Source: Phenylobacterium aquaticum (GTDB lineage: Bacteria > Pseudomonadota > Alphaproteobacteria > Caulobacterales > Caulobacteraceae). From it: DNA of 53,429 nt. The notes beneath the pieces are model-generated. The model was given only the letters and a program-made list of their open reading frames with translations, had not been told where the DNA came from and ran no database searches. Position numbers and translations under genes: made by a program. Location of the stretch: positions 1-53,429 of the forward strand of contig NZ_JALDPT010000036.1 in the NCBI RefSeq assembly GCF_022695515.1, in the 5' to 3' direction. How positions within the stretch are numbered: the first letter of the stretch is position 1; every line of letters starts with the position of its first letter. This document shows positions 50,079 to 53,429 of the stretch, piece by piece.

Positions 50079-52496
50079 TCAGATATCGACCTCGGCGTCC
50101 AGGGCGTTGGCCTGGATGAACTCGCGGCGCGGCTCAACCAGGTCGCCCATCAGTCGGGTGAACATGTCGTCGGCGTCGTCGGCGTGATTGACCCGGACCT
50201 GGAGCAGGGTGCGGGCGTCCACATCCAGGGTTGTCTCCCACAGCTGCTCGGGATTCATCTCGCCCAGCCCCTTGTAGCGCTGGATCGACAGGCCCCGGCG
50301 GCCGGCCTCCATGATGGCGGCGAACAGGTCGAGGGGACCACGCACGGTCGTCGCCTTGTCCTTGCGGGTGAAGAGGGCCGGCTTCTCGAAGGTGTCGGCC
50401 ATGGCCTGGCTGCGCTCGGCCAGGCGCCGGGCGTCGGCCGCCTGCAGCAGCAGTTCGTCCAGCACCACGCGCTCGGTGACGCCGCGGCGCACGCGGGAGA
50501 AGAGGTAGCCGCCGGCCGGGGCGGGCTCGCCGCTCCAGGGGCCGTCGCCTTCCTCGGCGTAGAGGTTGAGCCGTTCGGCGGCCTTGGCCACGTCGCCGCC
50601 CTCGCCCAGCAGGCCGGCCAGCGCCGCCTGCTCGATGGCGAAGACCGGAGCGCGGGACGACAGCCGGTCGATATTGGCCTTGGCGCCGCGGGCCTGGTGC
50701 ACCAGGCCCAGCAGGTCCTGGCCGGTCAGCCGCTCGCCGGAGGACAGGTCGAGGGTCGCGCCCTCGATGCCCTCGTCGATCAGATAGGTCTCGAGTTCGG
50801 CGTCGTCCTTGAGGTAGCGCGAGGACTTGCCCTTCGAGGCCTTATAGAGCGGCGGCTGGGCGATATAGAGATAGCCGCGCTCGATCACCTGCGGCATCTG
50901 CCGGTAGAAGAAGGTGAGCAGCAGGGTCCGGATGTGGGCGCCGTCGACGTCGGCGTCGGTCATGATGACGATCTTGTGGTAGCGGATCTTCTCGATATCG
51001 AAGTCGTCGCGACCGATACCGGCGCCCAGGGCCGTGATCAGGGTGCCGATCTGGTCCGAGCCCAGCATCTTGTCGAACCGGGCCCGCTCGACATTCAGGA
51101 TCTTGCCGCGCAGGGGCAGGACGGCCTGGTTCTCGCGGTTGCGGGCCTGCTTGGCCGAGCCGCCGGCGGAATCGCCCTCGACCAGGAACACTTCCGACAG
51201 GGCCGGGTCCTTCTCCGAACAGTCGGCGAGCTTGCCGGGCAGGGAGGAGATGTCGAGCGCGGTCTTGCGCCGGGTCAGTTCGCGGGCCTTGCGCGCGGCC
51301 TCACGGGCGGCGGCGGCCTCAGCGATCTTCTGGACGATCTGCTTGGCCTCGACCGGGTGCTCTTCGAACCAGGTCGACAGCCCCTCGCCGACCAGGCCCT
51401 CGACGGCCGGGCGGACCTCGGAGGAGACCAGCTTGTCCTTGGTCTGGGACGAGAACTTGGGGTCGGGCACCTTGACCGACAGCACGCAGGTCAGGCCCTC
51501 GCGGGCGTCCTCGCCCGACAGCGAGACCTTCTCGCGCTTGGCCGCGCCGGAGCTTTCCGCATAGCTGGAGATGATCCGTGTGAGCGCCGAACGGAACGCC
51601 GCCAGGTGGGTGCCGCCATCCCGCTGGGGGATGTTGTTGGTGAAGCACAGGACGTTCTCGTGGTAGCCGTCGTTCCACCAGAGCGACAGGTCCACCTCGA
51701 CGTTCTCGCGCTTGCCGCGGATCACGATGGGGGTCTTGAGCAGCGGGGTCTTGGCCTTGTCGAGGTGGCGCACGAAGGCCTCGATGCCGCCCTCATAGTG
51801 CATGACCTCGACGAAGGGCTCGGCCTCGCGATGGTCCTTCAGCCAGATGGTGACGCCCGAGTTCAGGAAGGCCAGCTCGCGCAGGCGGTGCTCCAGGGTC
51901 TTCCGGTCGAAATCGATGAAGGCGAAGGTGTCGGTCGAGGGCAGGAAGGTCACTTCCGTGCCCGACAGGGCTTCGCCGTTCTCGCGGCGCGGAGCCGGGC
52001 CGGTGATCACCAGGGGCGAGACCGCGTCGCCGCGCCGGAACTCCATCTCGTGGGTGAAGCCGTTGCGGTGGACCTTGAGCTTCAGCCAGTCGGAGAGCGC
52101 GTTCACGACCGAGACGCCGACCCCGTGCAGACCGCCGGAGACCTTGTAGCTGTTCTGGTCGAATTTCCCGCCGGCGTGCAGCTGGGTCATGATGACCTCG
52201 GCCGCCGAGACGCCCTCGCCCTCGTGGATGTCGGTGGGAATGCCGCGGCCGTCGTCGGTGACCGTGCAGGAGCCGTCGGCGTTGAGGATCACCTCGACCC
52301 GCGTCGCCCAGCCGGCCAGGGTCTCGTCGATGGCGTTGTCGACCACCTCATAGACCATGTGGTGCAGGCCGGAGCCGTCGTCGGTGTCGCCGATGTACAT
52401 CCCCGGGCGCTTGCGCACCGCGTCCAGGCCCTTCAGGACCTTGATGGAGTCCGCGCCGTACTCGGCCGCGCCCTGGGTCTCGTTATCTTCGCTCAT
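50079..52496 (-). CDS. gyrB: DNA gyrase subunit B
   Basis: 805 residues. GHKL ATPase (YEVVDNAIDETLAG, DDGRGIPTDIHEGEG, GGLHGVGVSVVNALS), transducer, TOPRIM (EVFLVEGDSAGGSAKQARNR, PLRGKILNVERA, IMTDADVDGAHIRTLLLTF) and the C-terminal GyrA-binding tail (RYKGLGEMNPEQLWETT). With GyrA it introduces negative supercoils. Length is typical and no intein is present. Its ATG overlaps the recF stop (ATGA), so it is coupled to recF near the chromosome origin. Confidence 0.98.
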   Translation of the reverse strand: MSEDNETQGAAEYGADSIKVLKGLDAVRKRPGMYIGDTDDGSGLHHMVYEVVDNAIDETLAGWATRVEVILNADGSCTVTDDGRGIPTDIHEGEGVSAAEVIMTQLHAGGKFDQNSYKVSGGLHGVGVSVVNALSDWLKLKVHRNGFTHEMEFRRGDAVSPLVITGPAPRRENGEALSGTEVTFLPSTDTFAFIDFDRKTLEHRLRELAFLNSGVTIWLKDHREAEPFVEVMHYEGGIEAFVRHLDKAKTPLLKTPIVIRGKRENVEVDLSLWWNDGYHENVLCFTNNIPQRDGGTHLAAFRSALTRIISSYAESSGAAKREKVSLSGEDAREGLTCVLSVKVPDPKFSSQTKDKLVSSEVRPAVEGLVGEGLSTWFEEHPVEAKQIVQKIAEAAAAREAARKARELTRRKTALDISSLPGKLADCSEKDPALSEVFLVEGDSAGGSAKQARNRENQAVLPLRGKILNVERARFDKMLGSDQIGTLITALGAGIGRDDFDIEKIRYHKIVIMTDADVDGAHIRTLLLTFFYRQMPQVIERGYLYIAQPPLYKASKGKSSRYLKDDAELETYLIDEGIEGATLDLSSGERLTGQDLLGLVHQARGAKANIDRLSSRAPVFAIEQAALAGLLGEGGDVAKAAERLNLYAEEGDGPWSGEPAPAGGYLFSRVRRGVTERVVLDELLLQAADARRLAERSQAMADTFEKPALFTRKDKATTVRGPLDLFAAIMEAGRRGLSIQRYKGLGEMNPEQLWETTLDVDARTLLQVRVNHADDADDMFTRLMGDLVEPRREFIQANALDAEVDI

Positions 52497-53429
52497 GCGC
52501 CGTCCAGAATGGCCAAAGCCTGACCGTCCACACGGACGCCCTGGGCTCGGTCGGTCAGATCTTCAAACAGGTGCTCGTCGGTTCCGGTCAGGAAGGCCTG
52601 GAGCCCGAGCGCCTCGATTTCGTCGAACAGCGCGGCCCGCCGACGGCGATCCAGATGTGCTGCGACTTCATCCAGCAGCAATATAGGGTTTGGCGCTGAT
52701 TCTGCACGCGAAAGACGCGCGGCCTGGGCCAAAACCAGGTTCAAAATCAGGGCTTTCTGCTCCCCGGTGGAGCATTCCGCGGCCGGACGGTCCTTTTCGG
52801 CGTGGATGACCGCCAGATCGCCCCGGTGCGGCCCCGTTAAGGCCCGTCCGGCGGCCGCGTCGCGGTCGCGCGCGCCCGCCAGGGCCCGCGCCAACCGGTC
52901 CTCGATCTGCGCCAATTCAGCCCCCTCAGCGGCCATCCGCTCCCAGTCGCCGGTGAGCGTCATCCGCGCGCCGGGAAAGGGCCGGTCGCCGCGGCCGTCG
53001 ATCTCTTCCTGCAGGGCCTGAAGGGTGCGGGCCCGCGCAGAGGCCATCAGCGCCCCGGCCTCCGCCAGGCGCGCCTCCAGGGCCGTCAGCCAGGTCGGAT
53101 CGGCGGGACCGTCGGTCAGCAGCCGCATGCGCTCCCGCTGGGATTTCTCATAGGCCGAGGCATGGGCCGCGTGCGCCGGCTCAGCGGCGAACACCAGCCG
53201 GTCGAAGAACCGCCGTCGATCCCCCGCCCCCTCCAGGAACAGCCGGTCCTGGGCTGGCGTCAGCCAGACCTGACGCTGCAGATCGGCCAGGCGACCGGGC
53301 GGCACGGTCTCGCCCTCCAGCCGCACGGTGCGCCGCGCCGCGCCGGCGCTCTCCACCCCGGTCCCGACCCGCACCGGCTCGCCGTCCTGGTCGATCACCG
53401 CGGCCACCGCCCAGGCGCGCCCCACGCGC
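52493..53429 (-). CDS. recF: DNA replication and repair protein RecF (partial, N-terminus beyond window)
   Basis: About 312 C-terminal residues; the frame is open at the window end, so Walker A is missing. Visible are the RecF segment VWLTPAQDRLFLEGAGDRRRFFDRLVF, ABC signature STGEQKALILNLVLAQA and Walker B NPILLLDEVAAHLD. RecF loads RecA at gaps and stalled forks with RecO/RecR. It overlaps gyrB by 4 bp, the classic dnaN-recF-gyrB order of the origin region. Confidence 0.96.
   Translation of the reverse strand, partial: RVGRAWAVAAVIDQDGEPVRVGTGVESAGAARRTVRLEGETVPPGRLADLQRQVWLTPAQDRLFLEGAGDRRRFFDRLVFAAEPAHAAHASAYEKSQRERMRLLTDGPADPTWLTALEARLAEAGALMASARARTLQALQEEIDGRGDRPFPGARMTLTGDWERMAAEGAELAQIEDRLARALAGARDRDAAAGRALTGPHRGDLAVIHAEKDRPAAECSTGEQKALILNLVLAQAARLSRAESAPNPILLLDEVAAHLDRRRRAALFDEIEALGLQAFLTGTDEHLFEDLTDRAQGVRVDGQALAILDGA

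Noticed and set aside
1..53429. Long overlapping reading frames on the opposite strand of nearly every gene.
   Set aside because: High GC makes stops rare in several frames; these frames are Arg/Pro/Ala-rich, lack domains and ribosome-binding sites, and shadow well-supported genes.
1..53429. Mobile elements, prophage genes, CRISPR arrays or toxin-antitoxin pairs.
   Set aside because: No transposase, integrase, direct-repeat array, phage structural gene or toxin family was recognised; gene content and composition look uniform.

Overview
The window is a contiguous, very GC-rich bacterial chromosome segment ending in recF-gyrB, the usual replication-origin-proximal pair. Several features point to an alphaproteobacterium, most likely Caulobacteraceae (Caulobacter/Phenylobacterium-like). 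These are a class I lysyl-tRNA synthetase, a Caulobacter-type short flagellin, a direct-repeat SOS box (GTTC-N7-GTTC), clustered GANTC (CcrM) sites, an HWE-family histidine kinase, and the ATP-dependent 'ligase-associated' DNA ligase/exonuclease pair. I saw no insertion sequences, prophage, CRISPR arrays, rRNA or tRNA. It reads as a core/soft-core region, not a genomic island.

Layout. 1-6.3 kb: a DNA-binding-domain/citrate synthase fusion (cut by the window edge) divergent from a stand-alone citrate synthase, an alpha/beta hydrolase, a cation-diffusion transporter, a PepSY-type membrane protein, a frame-broken GST, and queG. 6.3-12 kb: a PaaX-like regulator translationally coupled to a membrane-anchored methyltransferase, a GST/enoyl-CoA hydratase/GST operon, and a sugar-cation symporter. 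12-16.6 kb: tesB, rfbC, a GT2 glycosyltransferase (frame-broken), argE, purU. 16.7-21.3 kb: an HWE kinase facing a single-domain response regulator, an NTF2-like protein with an FAD monooxygenase, and a flagellin. 21.6-27.9 kb: a secreted protein, an MGMT-like protein, an FKBP lipoprotein, ilvA, an ArsR regulator with a small membrane protein, a di-heme cytochrome c with an isochorismatase-like hydrolase, and a CelD/FemAB-type GNAT. 28-32.2 kb: a fused double-ATPase ABC protein, a HAD phosphatase, and an NTF2/VOC pair divergent from a TetR regulator. 32.2-35.4 kb: an SOS-boxed 70-residue protein converging on DNA ligase/exonuclease, then a 42-residue membrane peptide. 35.4-42.1 kb: two coupled PaaI-type thioesterases, a PhnD-like binding protein, lysK, and a MerR regulator followed by acyl-CoA dehydrogenase and OsmC. 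42.2-49.9 kb: a hybrid kinase, vsr, cysK, a C5-cytosine methyltransferase, a 43-residue peptide, recQ, and a soluble chemoreceptor-like protein. 50-53.4 kb: gyrB and recF.

Two window-wide patterns stand out. First, six otherwise intact conserved genes each lack exactly one base inside or beside a G/C run, which looks like sequencing or assembly compression and not real decay. Second, six of eleven convergent gene pairs end on one overlapping CTAG or CTAA tetranucleotide, so both stop codons share bases. DNA maintenance functions (recF, gyrB, recQ, vsr, cytosine methyltransferase, MGMT-like protein, ATP-dependent ligase/exonuclease) are well represented. The most interesting small-scale signals are the SOS box before the 70-residue protein, a ribosome-binding-site hairpin at the HWE kinase, self-operator-like palindromes at four regulators, and a triple GANTC cluster upstream of the soluble chemoreceptor-like gene.
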